A stretch of DNA of 64,000 bases. Source: Agarophyton chilense. Its lineage: Eukaryota; Rhodophyta; Florideophyceae; Gracilariales; Gracilariaceae. The notes under the pieces are model-generated. The model saw nothing but the letters and a program-made list of their open reading frames with translations, searched no databases and was not told where the DNA came from. The stretch covers positions 930,001 to 994,000 of the forward strand of contig JARGXX010000116.1 in assembly GCA_030374765.1 (NCBI GenBank), written 5' to 3'. This document shows positions 39,036 through 49,827 of this stretch, piece after piece. The stretch's first letter is position 1. Each line of letters begins with the position of its first letter. Made by a program: the position numbers and the translations under genes.

Positions 39036-41420
39036 ATGGCGCGTAAGAACTCGGGCCGCTTCGTTATCTCGTGCTTCCCCCAACCAGTTCAGCTTGACCC
39101 CCATTTTCCGGAAAAGACGTGGCAGACGCTTGAACATGCCATCAATGAAATTAACAAACGCAATATTTCGAACCTCTCGTTTGAACAGTTGTATCGCTAC
39201 TCGTACAACATGGTGCTTCACAAACACGGCGACTATCTGTATAATGGTCTGACCCGTCTGCAAACAGACCATCTCAATTCGGTTGCAGATATCATCAAAC
39301 GTACCGAACCTCCTGCGTTTCTCGCAGAGATTAAGCGTCAATGGACGTGGTTTGAAATTAGTCTTTCCCATGTGCGCGAGGTGCTGATGTATATGGATCG
39401 TCACTATGTCAAACCAAAGAAGAAGAAGAACGTTCATGAGCTTGGACTCGCCCTTTTTCGAGATGAAATTGTCCATCATCCTTCTATTCTTCCTCGTTTA
39501 TCGGAAACCCTCCTGGAAAGCATAGATAAGGAACGTAACGGTGAATCTATTGACTCTTTGCTCGTCAAGAGCGTCACCAGGATGCTTGCTGAACTAGGCC
39601 GAGATGATGCTGGAAAGTCTGTCTATGAGACCGTGTTTGAAGACGGCTTTCTTAAACGCACAGGCCAGTTTTATGCGAGGGAAGCTACTTTGTACCTTTC
39701 TGAGACAACATGTTCTGAATATTTGCGAAAAGCGAACCAACGCATAAATGAGGAGCGAATGAGGGTTGAGTGCTATTTGGAACTAGAAACAGCCCCTCGA
39801 GTGCGTCGTGTTGCTGAGACGGAGCTTATTTCCAAGTATATGAACAAACTCATCAACATGGAAAACTCTGGCCTCATCTGGATGCTACGCAACGACAAAG
39901 TTGAAGATCTCAAGCTCATGTATACTCTTTTCAAGGGTGTAAAGGATGGCGAAGAAGAGGTCCGAAGTCATTTAAAGCAAGAAGTGCTCGAGAGGGGAAA
40001 TGAAATAATCCAGGACCCTGGAAACATTCGAGATCCCATTGCTCTCATAAACGCCATTCTTACCTTGAGAGAGAAGTACGATCGTATTACCAACAATGCT
40101 TTCACGACTGCATCCGAAAAAAGCCCACCATCTTCATCTAATTACGAAGCCTTGGCAAAAGTCCTTAATGAATCTCAAGGCAGAAATTCTTTGGATACTG
40201 TCTATAGCCGACAAAACGGCGGGTCCAAAAACGACGCACTTGGTGGTATTCAATCGCGAGGCGAAATTGTTCCGGACAAACGCTTCGTTTCGGCGGTCAA
40301 TGATGCATTTGAACGGTTTGTTAACGGCTTTAACCGAGTAGCCGAGTATCTTTCGCTGTACGTCGACAAGCTCCTACGGAAAGATTTCAAAGGACTATCC
40401 GACGATGAAGTGGAATCGAAGTTAGAAGCTGTGATGGCCTTGTTCCGATATCTGAGCGACAAAGATGTTTTCGAACGATATTACAAGCAGCACTTGCAAA
40501 AACGGTTACTCTATTCGCGATCAACCTGTTCCGACGCGGAGCGAAGCTTCATCACTAAGATGAAGACCGACTGTGGGTACTTATACACCTCGAAAATGGA
40601 AATTATGTTCAACGATATGAAGACCAGTGACGAAAGCACCTCCCAGTTCAGAGAAAAAGTTGTCCAAGAAGCTATCGACATGCGAGGAATTGATTTGAGG
40701 GTTTTTGTACTCACCACTATGAGCTGGCCTGTTCCTCAGGTGCCAGTTGTTAATCTTCCAGAAGATGCTGTTCACTGTTCGTCAAAGTTTGAGGAATTTT
40801 ATTATCACAAGCACGATGGACGACGGTTAACATGGCAGCAATCCCTCGGAACCGCAGAAATCCGGGCTACTTTTGGCACTCGTGTTTACGATCTTTATTC
40901 GGTATCGGCCTACGCTATGTGTATTCTCTTATTATTCAACGACAACGACAGTCTAACTTACAAAGAAATCGCTGACGCCACACTCATTTCCGAATCTGAG
41001 CTTATCAGACATTTGCAGAGTCTATCTCTGGCAAAGCACAAGGTTTTAAAGAAAGAACCGCGCGAAAAAGAAGTGAAGCCAGATGACAAATTTATTTTCA
41101 ACGCCGACTTTCAAAGTCGAAGCCGAAGAATTAAAATGCAAGTAGTTACAGCTAAAAAAGAGAACGAAGCTGAAAGAAACCATACGCGCTGTCGCATTAA
41201 CGCGGATCGGGGCCCTGTCATAGATACAGTTGTCGTGCGCATAATGAAACACCGAAAGACCTTAGAGCACAACAGGCTGATAGCTGAAGTCACCCGAGAG
41301 CTGGAGCCGAAGTTCGAACCAAATACCCAGGAGATAAAGAAGAGAATTGAAAGTCTAGTAGAGAGGGAATACTTGGAGAGACAGAAGGATAAGAGACAGG
41401 TATACCAGTATGTAGCATGA
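39036..41420 (+). CDS. CUL3: Cullin-3, E3 ubiquitin-ligase scaffold
   Basis: 794 residues, single exon, ATG at 39036. The N-terminal repeat 'NISNLSFEQLYRYSYNMVLHKHGDYLYNGL' matches CUL3, the region that binds BTB adaptors. The cullin-homology domain follows: 'KQHLQKRLLYSRSTCSDAERSFITKMKTDCG' and 'YRLTWQQSLGTAEIRATF'-type blocks. The C-terminal winged helix has the neddylation motif VRIMKHRKTLEHNRL (modified Lys in IMKHRK) and ends YQYVA. It bridges BTB-domain substrate receptors to RBX1 and the E2. A CUL3 typing is favoured over CUL1/CUL4 by the N-terminus; a Lys-rich insert near residue 130 is minor. Confidence 0.95.
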   Translation: MARKNSGRFVISCFPQPVQLDPHFPEKTWQTLEHAINEINKRNISNLSFEQLYRYSYNMVLHKHGDYLYNGLTRLQTDHLNSVADIIKRTEPPAFLAEIKRQWTWFEISLSHVREVLMYMDRHYVKPKKKKNVHELGLALFRDEIVHHPSILPRLSETLLESIDKERNGESIDSLLVKSVTRMLAELGRDDAGKSVYETVFEDGFLKRTGQFYAREATLYLSETTCSEYLRKANQRINEERMRVECYLELETAPRVRRVAETELISKYMNKLINMENSGLIWMLRNDKVEDLKLMYTLFKGVKDGEEEVRSHLKQEVLERGNEIIQDPGNIRDPIALINAILTLREKYDRITNNAFTTASEKSPPSSSNYEALAKVLNESQGRNSLDTVYSRQNGGSKNDALGGIQSRGEIVPDKRFVSAVNDAFERFVNGFNRVAEYLSLYVDKLLRKDFKGLSDDEVESKLEAVMALFRYLSDKDVFERYYKQHLQKRLLYSRSTCSDAERSFITKMKTDCGYLYTSKMEIMFNDMKTSDESTSQFREKVVQEAIDMRGIDLRVFVLTTMSWPVPQVPVVNLPEDAVHCSSKFEEFYYHKHDGRRLTWQQSLGTAEIRATFGTRVYDLYSVSAYAMCILLLFNDNDSLTYKEIADATLISESELIRHLQSLSLAKHKVLKKEPREKEVKPDDKFIFNADFQSRSRRIKMQVVTAKKENEAERNHTRCRINADRGPVIDTVVVRIMKHRKTLEHNRLIAEVTRELEPKFEPNTQEIKKRIESLVEREYLERQKDKRQVYQYVA

Positions 41421-41712
41421 GTCGAAGCAACTATTTCATATTGAAACTCTTATTCTTGGGGTAACAGGGAGATGACTGTTGAGTCCGCTTGCATTCCTCA
41501 TGCGATGATCCATGGAATTGGGCTAGGGCCAACCCAGACGGCGAATTTGTGGCGGAGCGGGCGTGGGGAACATATCGTGAAACCCAAACTCATCTCGACA
41601 TATAGATTGTCAATACATTGTAATGTTGACGTATTTATGTCTTTTGCTCATTTAGTTTTCAACGCAGGTAAAGAAACAAACACCAATCAATGCAATCACA
41701 GTGATATCAAGC
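41421..41712. other. Convergent intergenic region
   Basis: 3' flanks of cullin-3 and the RGG protein; nothing recognised. Confidence 0.4.
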
Positions 41713-42303
41713 CTATGAATTCAACGATAAGTTTTCAACCCTCTTTTCTAATTGTTCGCCATCATCCTGTGGGTTATCACCGGGTTTGATGTTAGTTACG
41801 TCAGCTTCCAAAGAGTCGAGATAGTCGTAAACTGTTTGAGATTCAGAAATGCCGAAAGAAAAACGCGTAGACTCCCCGAGTCTCACCCACTCTGGCACAC
41901 TGAGGAGAACGTTTTCTATTTCCGAGAAGTCCGCAGTCAGCTCTGTCATAAGATGAGTGTCATCCAGCTGTACCTCCTCTAAATCCTCTACGGCACGGAT
42001 CTTGGTAGCCTCTTCAAAGTCCACTCCACTGTCTTGGTTGTCATCGCCAAGCTCTTCTTGGAGATATCGGTATTCATTGGAACCAAGATATTCATTGGCA
42101 CTTGAGCCTCGATGCGATCCTTTCCTCGAAGCTCCTCGCCCCCCCCTTCCCCCTCGTCCCCCTCGTCCACCTCGTCCACCTCTTCCGCCGCGTCCGCCGC
42201 GTCCACCTCTCCCACCCCGTCCGCGGTTCTCGCGGCGATGACTTGTGCTGTCGCGGCTGCGAGCCGACCGCCGACGTGGACCAGAGAGCAAATCATTCTC
42301 CAT
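41713..42303 (-). CDS. RGG-box protein with acidic C-terminus
   Basis: 196 residues from the ATG at 42301-42303. After a short Arg/Ser segment it has about ten consecutive RGG units (about 42130-42230), a glycine-arginine-rich box typical of RNA-binding and nucleolar proteins methylated by PRMT1. The remaining ~130 residues are acidic, with a helix-prone block ('LMTELTADFSEIENVLLSVP'). It resembles no family I can name. The repeat encodes different strings in other frames, but only this frame joins it to a plausible protein. Likely RNA or ribonucleoprotein partner; an upstream exon is possible. Confidence 0.65.
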   Translation of the reverse strand: MENDLLSGPRRRSARSRDSTSHRRENRGRGGRGGRGGRGGRGGRGGRGGRGGRGGRGASRKGSHRGSSANEYLGSNEYRYLQEELGDDNQDSGVDFEEATKIRAVEDLEEVQLDDTHLMTELTADFSEIENVLLSVPEWVRLGESTRFSFGISESQTVYDYLDSLEADVTNIKPGDNPQDDGEQLEKRVENLSLNS

Positions 42304-43219
42304 CCGATTCCAGAAATGTCCCGATTGATCGTTAAGATGTTTAATATGTTTGTCACCAATAAGTGATATCACGAAGGGCAAGAGCTGAGATTTCTGAGGA
42401 CGCGATTTGGCGCTAAAGACAAACAGAGATAGCTCGTCTCTTGGGTGACGAAAGATTTGATGTTATTAGACGTTGAGCAATAGCCCCGAGCGAAGTAGGG
42501 CCGTCGCTTATGCAGAACGGAAAGTCAATAGCTTATCAATATCCAGCAAATACGAAGGTACTTGCCAGTAGAATCGTTGACGTCCTCTACATTTAGCAAA
42601 GGGTTCTGTTTTTGTTACAATAGCGTCGTAGATACCGTAACTGCAGAGAAATACAGCGACATGGAACTAATCAGTGCGGCTGCCTTTTTTCTAAGGACTG
42701 CCGTCAGCTGCCGCCAGCTAGCTGCCGCTAGCTGCCGCCAGACGTGTTGAAACTGTGGTGGGACAAATTTTTCATGCAACCAGATATCCTGTATATTTCT
42801 CTAGATTTCTACCATCTTCGGATTCTTGAAGGACGGGAAAGAGGCATGGCACTGTTCATGTACATGTTCTGCAGAGAGTGTGCTGCCTCCGCAACGATCG
42901 TGCCGGCCTTTGAAGTGAAACAATCTTCGCCGTTTGCAATCCTGTGCTTACGATGTGCTCGATGATTCGCTTTTAATAATAGACAAAAAACAAAAAGATG
43001 TAGGGATAGCCCTGGATTAAAGGGTTACCCGTCTATTGTTGAGAACTCAAATTGACTAGCAAGTCCTCTGTGATGGGCGAAGGGCTCTTGTGGAATTCCC
43101 ATCGCTAGGTGCCACTATATGCTTAGGCCCAGAGGATTCTTTCTCGTGGCGTAACAGAACAGTGAAGCCTTGATTTGCGAAGTCTGTTAAGCACCGTTCT
43201 TGCCTTATGATCAGTGCCC
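42304..43219. other. Divergent intergenic region, 0.9 kb
   Basis: Between the RGG gene (-) and ASNSD1 (+). A short repeat block of GCTGCCGC(C/T)A lies at 42708-42740 (three units). No other coding exon is recognised. Confidence 0.45.
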
Positions 43220-44967
43220 ATGTGCGGAATCTATGCGGAGCTGGTTAGCGGTGAGGTTCCTTCTCTACCGCGCTGGCAGTTTTGGACGGGCACGGCCCAA
43301 AGATCTAAATCGTCAGGAAGCTCGATTCCACCTTTTCGAAGCTCTGTCCGGCAGCATTTGGAACGACGAGGACCAGATTATCAAAACACAGAGGTTATAA
43401 GTATAGATGCAAAATGTACTTTGCAATTGACTCAAACGACTCTCTCCCTTCGTGGATCTCAGAAGGCAGCCGATTCGTTCAAAGGGAAGAACAGACTTTT
43501 GTACAACGGGGAATTGTATGGTGGAATATTTATCGATGAAGATGATTCTGATACTCAAATCCTTCTCAATTACTTGAACGACAAAACATCTACGCATGCC
43601 TTGGAGCCAGAGATCTTGGATGTGCTTAAAGGCCCATGGACAATTATTTATTGGCATTCCCATTCCAAGCGGTTGTATTTTGCAAGAGATTGTATCGGAC
43701 GGCGTTCGCTTCTTATGCAAGTTTTACCAGGAAAGAAGATTGTCTTAACTTCAGTAGCCCCAGAGCATGATACATACGGATTTGTGGAAGTTCCCCCGGC
43801 CGGAGTAGCGTACATTGATGTTTCGGGTGTTCCCAAATTCGGATTGTACGGGAGAGAAACCCATTCGGTTGTGCCAAGACGTGCTTTGTCTTTGATCGGG
43901 AATAGAAATGGAAATAGTGATCGTATTGTTAGTGGCAGCGATATTGACATGTACGTTTCCTTTCTTCCGAAAAAATGGTTGAGAAGCAAAGCACCCCGGA
44001 CAAACTTGGAATCGCTGACACCCATAGAGTCCGCGCAGAGATTCATTGCCTTGTTCAAGCAAAGTATCAAGAGACGTATGGTAATCAATGTTCCCTCCAG
44101 TAACAGCCGGCCAAGATTCGCAGTGCTCTTCTCGGGTGGAATTGATTCTATGTTTCTTTCTGTCATCCTTGAGTCATGCCTCCCCGAAAACGAACCACTG
44201 CAGCTTATTAACGTTGCGTTCGGTTGTGACAAAAGGTCCATTTCTCAGTGCCCGGATCGAATAACAGCCTTGCATGGATTTCACGAGCTACATAGCTTAT
44301 GCTCGAAGAGAAGAGCAGTCGAGATGTTGTGCGTCGATGGTTGTGCGTCGATGTACTTGCTAAACAGGCGGATGAAACTCTCGCTAGTCGTGTGCGACAC
44401 CTTTTACATCCCTGTGATCAGCTTATGGATGCCTCCATCGGTACCGCTATCTGGCTTGCTTCCCAAGGAATAGGGTACAAACTTGTTCATGGCTTCGAAA
44501 GCCCGCGTGAGATAACGCAATCTCCAGCAAGAGTGTTATTCAGCGGCCTTGGCGCTGACGAACTGATGGGTGGTTATAAAGGTCGGCATCGTACAATTTT
44601 CCAAAGCGAAGGGACTGACGGTATTCTTCGTGAAATGGATGCCGATTTAAGTAGGTTATGGTTTCGAAATCTTGGACGAGACGATAGACTTATAGGAGAC
44701 CATGGAAGAGAAGTACGCCATCCATTCCTTGATGAGGACTTGGTGGACTTTATCACAAAATTGCCGTTGACAGAACATGTATGTGATCTCTCAGCACCAG
44801 ATGGTGTCGGTGATAAGCACTTACTTCGAAGAGCTGCTAGAATAATTGGACTCTCGGATGAAGCGACCTCGCGTAGTAAGCGAGCCATACAATTCGGATC
44901 GAGAAGTCGACATGTTCTCGAACGGAAAAATGTTTCGCCACCAATCGTCAACCGAACACATCCCTGA
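43220..44967 (+). CDS. ASNSD1: Asparagine synthetase domain-containing protein 1, frame broken by 14-bp tandem duplication
   Basis: The ATG at 43220 gives MCGIYAEL, with Cys2 as the class II glutaminase nucleophile, and RRGPDYQN and LLYNGELYGG of the N-terminal domain. The synthetase part follows with the PP-loop VLFSGGIDSMFLS. The first frame covers 43220 to about 44345 and runs to a stop at 44471-44473. The homologous continuation (LMDASIGTAIWLASQG, FSGLGADELMGGY, VRHPFLDEDLV, KRAIQFGSR) is in another frame to 44967. The switch coincides with a perfect 14-bp tandem duplication, GTTGTGCGTCGATG at 44326-44339 and 44340-44353. With one copy the two halves join smoothly. It is a recent lesion, an allele or an assembly error. 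Confidence 0.85.
44326..44353. repeat. 14-bp tandem duplication in ASNSD1
   Basis: Two exact adjacent copies of GTTGTGCGTCGATG. The extra 14 bp shifts the reading frame exactly where homology to ASNSD1 changes frame. Confidence 0.92.
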
Positions 44968-45004
44968 ACAACATCCTAAGTCCACAATGCCAAGAACGCG
45001 ACTG

Positions 45005-46154
45005 CTATATGAAAACTGAAAACGACCTGACCGGGGGACAGAGGTACACATCAGCTCTTTCTGCGAGCTCTTCGTCATTAGACTTCAACAGAGAATGTCC
45101 CCCAGCAGCTATAGCTCCTGCCGAAGAAACTGCCATAGCATAAACGCTTGAAGTTGAAGACGCAAGCGTCTCAAAGGTCTGAAAGCTAACGTCGCACCTT
45201 TGGATACAACTGTCCACATGAGATAATCCAGTGTTAGTTATATCAGAACCCCCGCAGTAAAAATATCCGTCAGAGAACACAATTGCTTGTGGGCAGAAGG
45301 GTATCTTTGTAGAAGACACTATCGATGCAGATGGGATATGAAATGATGTGAGGTTTTTGTCACTGTCTGCGATCATGACAAAATTTGAATCTCCATGCAG
45401 GGCAAGGGAAGATATGTACGCGTTCTCTTGTGGTGGGGTTTTATACTCCAAAGAGTAAACATGCTTCAATGGCTTGGATACGCGAATATCAAAATGTCGA
45501 ATCATGCGATCATTGCATCCCTTTCGCAAGGAAGAGAACAAGTTAGTAATCCTTGAGCTTCCAATTTTGCAATTTGATATAACTCACCGCCAGAAATACG
45601 TCAGGATTTGTATTTCCCGCAACGCAATGGGGATAAGCGACTTTTCCAATATTTTCGCCGATCTGTTCCAGTTTCTTTCCACCGTCAATAACTTTGACGA
45701 ATGCCCCTTCTCCTGTAGCAGCCAGAACGGAGGTGGCTTTCGACTGTTCCCCAAGTGTAATAACAGCATTAATCTGCACGCCGCCGAGCAAAACGATTGG
45801 GACAGTCTTTCCATTGGAATAATTGCCATGCTTTGGATTGATGAGACGCTTCCAGTCAAAACATAGAAGACCGCTATCGGTGGCCACATACAGATGGGTG
45901 CAGGTGATTTCAATTCCGTTGATTGAGCCATGTTTGGATAAATCTTGAACGGTACATTCCTGAGGAGTGAGCGGGGCTGTGTAATAGTAAAGGGCAATGG
46001 AAGACAGAGAGAAAATTTTTAGCAAACCATTTGTTGTTCCAGCGGCGAGAAAAGATCCTGAAGGGTCGAAAGCCAGAGCAAACACAAGTGTGGTTGAATC
46101 AGAAATACGACGGCGTAGGTACCTTTTGTAGGCGCTTGTATCGAAGAACGCCAT
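45005..46154 (-). CDS. THOC6: THO complex subunit 6-like WD protein, one intron
   Basis: Exon 1 is 45588-46154 and exon 2 is 45005-45520; 360 residues. The 67-nt intron (45521-45587) begins GTGAGT, ends GAAAG and contains TACTAAC (45542-45548 on the plus strand). ATG at 46152-46154. WD-type propeller: 'TTLVFALAFDPSGSFLAAGTT' and IFSLSSIAL at the N-terminus, 'RMIRHFDIR' after the splice, and a C-terminal 'RADVYLCPPVRSFSVFI' like THOC6 'CRVDVFTNLSYRAFSLSF'. THOC6 is part of the TREX/THO mRNA-export complex. The propeller alignment is weaker in the middle, so another small WD protein is possible. Confidence 0.75.
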
Positions 46155-47026
46155 AGAAAAGTAACGAATGACAGAAAGTATTTTGAGGTGATATGTACAA
46201 GGTGAAGCGATAATGGATATGCGTGGGAACAAAGTAGATTGCTACCTGTAAGGATTGAGTTTTAGAGTGGTGGCCTTTAATCCGACTTGGCTCAAGATAG
46301 CTGAAAGCTAGGTTGGTGCGCTTTGCAAACTTGATTTCAAATCATGGTGTATTGTGGCATTGTGACAAATGTTGCGAACTGGTGTCCGGAATTTGAGTTT
46401 GAAGAAAGGATGTTTTTGTTTCAATGGAGGCGCCCTGCAGAAGCCAACAAGATTACACCGCTCCGAGTAAAGACGAGCTGGCAGGGATCATTAACTTGAG
46501 ACGAGAAAACCTGAGGGGAATTAGAGCAGAAAGCTGAGGTCAACGAGCGAGTGCAGTCATACTGTAGATAGCTACATATCTACAAAGTAGGAAAGGTGCG
46601 AAACCTGTAGCTACGAAGGGTAGCTAGAGAGAGTACCTTTTTTTCGAAGGTCGCAATGATTTACACCAGTCGTCCGTGTAAGATAGGAACCGTTTTCTTT
46701 TTTTTGAACAGCACCGAAACGAGCGGCTAAGTCCGCTGCCAGACATGCAGTCAAAAACAGCCGCAATGCTCCTGTCACAATACACCGTGCCGCCAGCACG
46801 GACGCGCGCATGTGGCTGCCACTGCCAGCTTCACGCTCGGTCTTCCTGGGTCGCCTACTTCACTTTATTCCATTCTGAGGCCAACTACAGTATATTCGCT
46901 GAACTTGGAAACGGTGTCTAACTACGAAGATACTTGCGTCAAGCGCTCATTTTGTGCTTGAAACACTACTCTCTGTGCCTTCCGTGTGCGTTTCTGTCAT
47001 TCGCCTGACGCCGCACACCTTTCAAA
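46155..47026. other. Divergent intergenic region, 0.9 kb
   Basis: Between THOC6 (-) and SND3 (+). No further gene recognised. Confidence 0.4.
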
Positions 47027-47827
47027 ATGAGTTCCAAGAATATGCTGGTTATGCTCGGTACTATGTACCTGCTGAGGAAAGTAGATCAGGAGGAACCTAT
47101 CGTTCTGTTCTACGCACGGCTGGCTTTTGTTGCGTATATATTGGTTGTAACATCACTTTACTCTTTGTTGCACTGGCGCATCACATCAAGATGTGACGTA
47201 ACACCGGTAACTGTACCCCTCAAACCCAAATCACCATCTCTCCGAGAGGCGATGGAACAAGCTCAAAAGTCAGCCGAAGACCAGTCCGAAACAACAGAAG
47301 CTTCGGAGACGACGGATGACAAAGGAAACAAAGCCGGTGAAGACAAAAAAGAAGATTCAAACAGCGAAGAACCCAAAACCGAAACCATCACTGTTATGGA
47401 ATACGATCTGCGAATGCTTGCAGGAGCAAGAAAAAGCTGGGCCATGAACTGCCTCATTTTGGCTGCTATCAATTACAAGACAGAATCGGTCAGTGCAATA
47501 GTCATGTCACCATTTATGACGCTGATGAAACTGGTCACAGAAGACCCACTTTTCCTCATCCATGTGTGCGGCGCTCCAGCGGTCGAGAAGTTGAAGCGAC
47601 CCTTCCCTGTTGCAGAAAACCCACTTGCTGCTATGTTTAAGGATATGGCTCCAAAAGACCCATCACAGACTGGGCAACCGAAAAACGACAAACCAGTCGT
47701 GGAGGAACTTCATGGAGAAAGTGAAAGTGAGGAGGAAGATTCTGGTCCTACAAAACTCACAGATCTTGCTGACGATCATATCAAGAGCGATTTTGATGAA
47801 GAGGAGGAGCCTAAGAAGACCAAGTAA
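47027..47827 (+). CDS. SND3: SRP-independent targeting protein 3 (PHO88/SND3)
   Basis: 266 residues, ATG at 47027. N-terminal helices ('NMLVMLGTMYLLRKVDQEEP' and 'FYARLAFVAYILVVTSLYSL') match the PHO88 opening 'IMLVMMQLSRRLDMEDPTI...YIR'. After an acidic insert (47260-47390) come 'VMEYDLRMLAGARKSWAMNC' and 'LFLIHVCGAPAVEKLKRPFP', the family signature (yeast 'IHLFGKPATGDLKRPFKAP'). The tail is acidic and lysine-rich. SND3 receives ER proteins from the SND route, partly redundant with SRP and GET. The acidic loop is longer than in yeast. Confidence 0.88.
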   Translation: MSSKNMLVMLGTMYLLRKVDQEEPIVLFYARLAFVAYILVVTSLYSLLHWRITSRCDVTPVTVPLKPKSPSLREAMEQAQKSAEDQSETTEASETTDDKGNKAGEDKKEDSNSEEPKTETITVMEYDLRMLAGARKSWAMNCLILAAINYKTESVSAIVMSPFMTLMKLVTEDPLFLIHVCGAPAVEKLKRPFPVAENPLAAMFKDMAPKDPSQTGQPKNDKPVVEELHGESESEEEDSGPTKLTDLADDHIKSDFDEEEEPKKTK

Positions 47828-48438
47828 ATTACCACTTTCGACTTTACGGGTAATCCTTGTACCTGCCTTATTTTTCACAGTTACCAGAGAACCTTCCACG
47901 TTTTGACGAACTTAACTTTTAAGCTTCACAGGGATTTCTGCATGCCGCGTCCTATATTTCTAAACTGATGATATTTATTTTGCCAATGCGTCTCTATTCT
48001 CCTCTACTCTACCTCGTTCATGCTTCTACTTGATATGACGGCCTTCGAAGCGGTACGTACAGGACCCTTTATGTCCTGTTTGAGAAGTGCATTCCTTAAA
48101 GAATGAGAAACGGGTGAGGCATGAATTCTCCTGCCAATCTCTTTTGTCTCTACAGATGTGTTTGGCAATTGGTGGATATTCCGCTGTCGAATAACGTCAA
48201 CACCGACTTGGCGACCGGCTCAACAAATTCTAATCCAAGTCTTTGCAGTATACACCCCCATCGGTCCCACTAATACGCCCAGCAGTCGTGGAAATGTCCT
48301 GGGTCGAACCAATTTTGCCAAACAAGCCAACGAGTCATTGGGAAGTTAATTTACGGTTCGATGCATTATATCCTATTTAAAGTTACTGGTAAACTTGTGT
48401 GTCAGATGTTCGACGTTGGAATGCGAAAATAAAGATAG
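47828..48438. other. Convergent intergenic region, 0.6 kb
   Basis: Plus-strand frame 48158-48349 is not protein-like. Nothing recognised. Confidence 0.4.
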
Positions 48439-49827
48439 CTACTTATCCCACAGCGGTCGCCTCTCGCGCTTCTTTTTCATGCTGCCTTCCGCAGACATGC
48501 AACTTGTTCCAGCGGGTGCATCATTGTTCACCCCATGGGACGGGTTTATCCCCATATCTTGGTCCACATTGCCTTGCAAATTAGTCCTTGGAGGACGGCA
48601 TGTACGAAGTCCTGTACTCGCCGCACCAGGGTCGCGAGGCTTTCTTCTCGTTTTCGTGTACAAGCCTTCTTGCTGAAATGCACTTCCTGGCTTTGTCTGT
48701 TTAGCGTCCCCGTTGACTGCACTTTTTGTCCTCAACAGAATAGGTTGTATTCCGTCAGGGCTATTTGAAGAACTTGATGGTGCCCTATATGCTTTTCTTA
48801 CCGTGGATGCATTGCCGAATGCGCTGCCCTGTACTGTATGCTTCTCGGCGGTTTGCGATGTTGTGGTGCCTTCAGCAGTCGGAGAGTTTGCTGTCACAAA
48901 ATGCATTGGCATAGAACGCCGTTTCGTCAGACGGTTCCCAGAAAACGAAAACGCCGAAGGGGGCGTGGCGTGCGATTGATTTATACCATCCACAACGCTC
49001 AAGTTGGCCCTGGATGGATGTTGCGGCGTCACCTTTTCCTTCCGGAAGGCTGATTCGTAGGAGCCATCGCACGGTTCTGACGCGTTATCTGGACCGTGTA
49101 CGGCTCGGATATCTGATTTCCTATCGTTCGTGCTCAAGTCCTGAACGCGCATCCGTCCACGAGAACCATCGGCAACATGGCATTCTACCCCCTTTTTATG
49201 ATATACATCTTTCGAGGTTACCCTGAGGTTTGCTTCGTATGAGCCTTCGACGTATGTAGGCTGTTTTGTAGGACGTGGCGGTTTTGCTGTTGGTGCCGTC
49301 ACAGCCGAAGCGGAGAGGTTTCTGTCATCCGGAATTTTCCCTTTTGATTCTTCTTCATTCTCTAATAAAGGCGGCAAAATTGTGGGCGGAAGTATTTGCT
49401 TCAGACTCCCGTGACTGTGTTCCGCTTTGTCCAAGTCAGAGCGCGTCTGTGAGACAGGAACGGCTGGTGAATGAGAAGCAGAAGGTACCGCGATAGAACC
49501 AAGAGATGCTGAAGAGTTTGAAAGTTGTTCACGAAACCTGAAATCGTACTCCTCCTGCCTTGCCTGTTGTTCAGCGATTTGGTCTCGAAGTTGGTCACGA
49601 CTCCAAGCGCCAAACGAATCGCGTGAAACCTGCCGTGGCTGTGGCCCCGAATCTTGCGGCTGGTCAGAGCTCCACCAATCTGGAGAGGCTGATGACGGAC
49701 CATTGTCAAACTCGTTGCGACGGGAGTTGTGTAATGGTGTGATGATTTCTGAGCGTTTCTTATCCTTGTCGTACTCCTTTTTCGCAGCTTTAGCGGCTTT
49801 TATCGCGCCAATCGCTATGAAAACCAT
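48439..49827 (-). CDS. Long disordered protein of unknown function
   Basis: 462 residues from the ATG at 49825-49827, single exon. A short N-terminal hydrophobic/basic segment (VFIAIGAIKAAKAAKKEYDKDKK) could be an amphipathic membrane-associating helix. The rest is rich in S, P, Q, R and N with no domain. A motif G-S-Y-E-(A/S)-x-(L/F)-R recurs (about residues 195 and 256) and may be a short linear repeat. The C-terminus is basic (KKKRERRPLWDK). The uninterrupted length supports coding. Scaffold, trafficking or RNA-related roles are all possible; none is supported. Confidence 0.6.
   Translation of the reverse strand: MVFIAIGAIKAAKAAKKEYDKDKKRSEIITPLHNSRRNEFDNGPSSASPDWWSSDQPQDSGPQPRQVSRDSFGAWSRDQLRDQIAEQQARQEEYDFRFREQLSNSSASLGSIAVPSASHSPAVPVSQTRSDLDKAEHSHGSLKQILPPTILPPLLENEEESKGKIPDDRNLSASAVTAPTAKPPRPTKQPTYVEGSYEANLRVTSKDVYHKKGVECHVADGSRGRMRVQDLSTNDRKSDIRAVHGPDNASEPCDGSYESAFRKEKVTPQHPSRANLSVVDGINQSHATPPSAFSFSGNRLTKRRSMPMHFVTANSPTAEGTTTSQTAEKHTVQGSAFGNASTVRKAYRAPSSSSNSPDGIQPILLRTKSAVNGDAKQTKPGSAFQQEGLYTKTRRKPRDPGAASTGLRTCRPPRTNLQGNVDQDMGINPSHGVNNDAPAGTSCMSAEGSMKKKRERRPLWDK

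Noticed and set aside
44299-44967. Independent gene encoding an asparagine-synthetase fragment
   Set aside because: It is the frame-shifted C-terminal half of ASNSD1; the 14-bp duplication explains the break.
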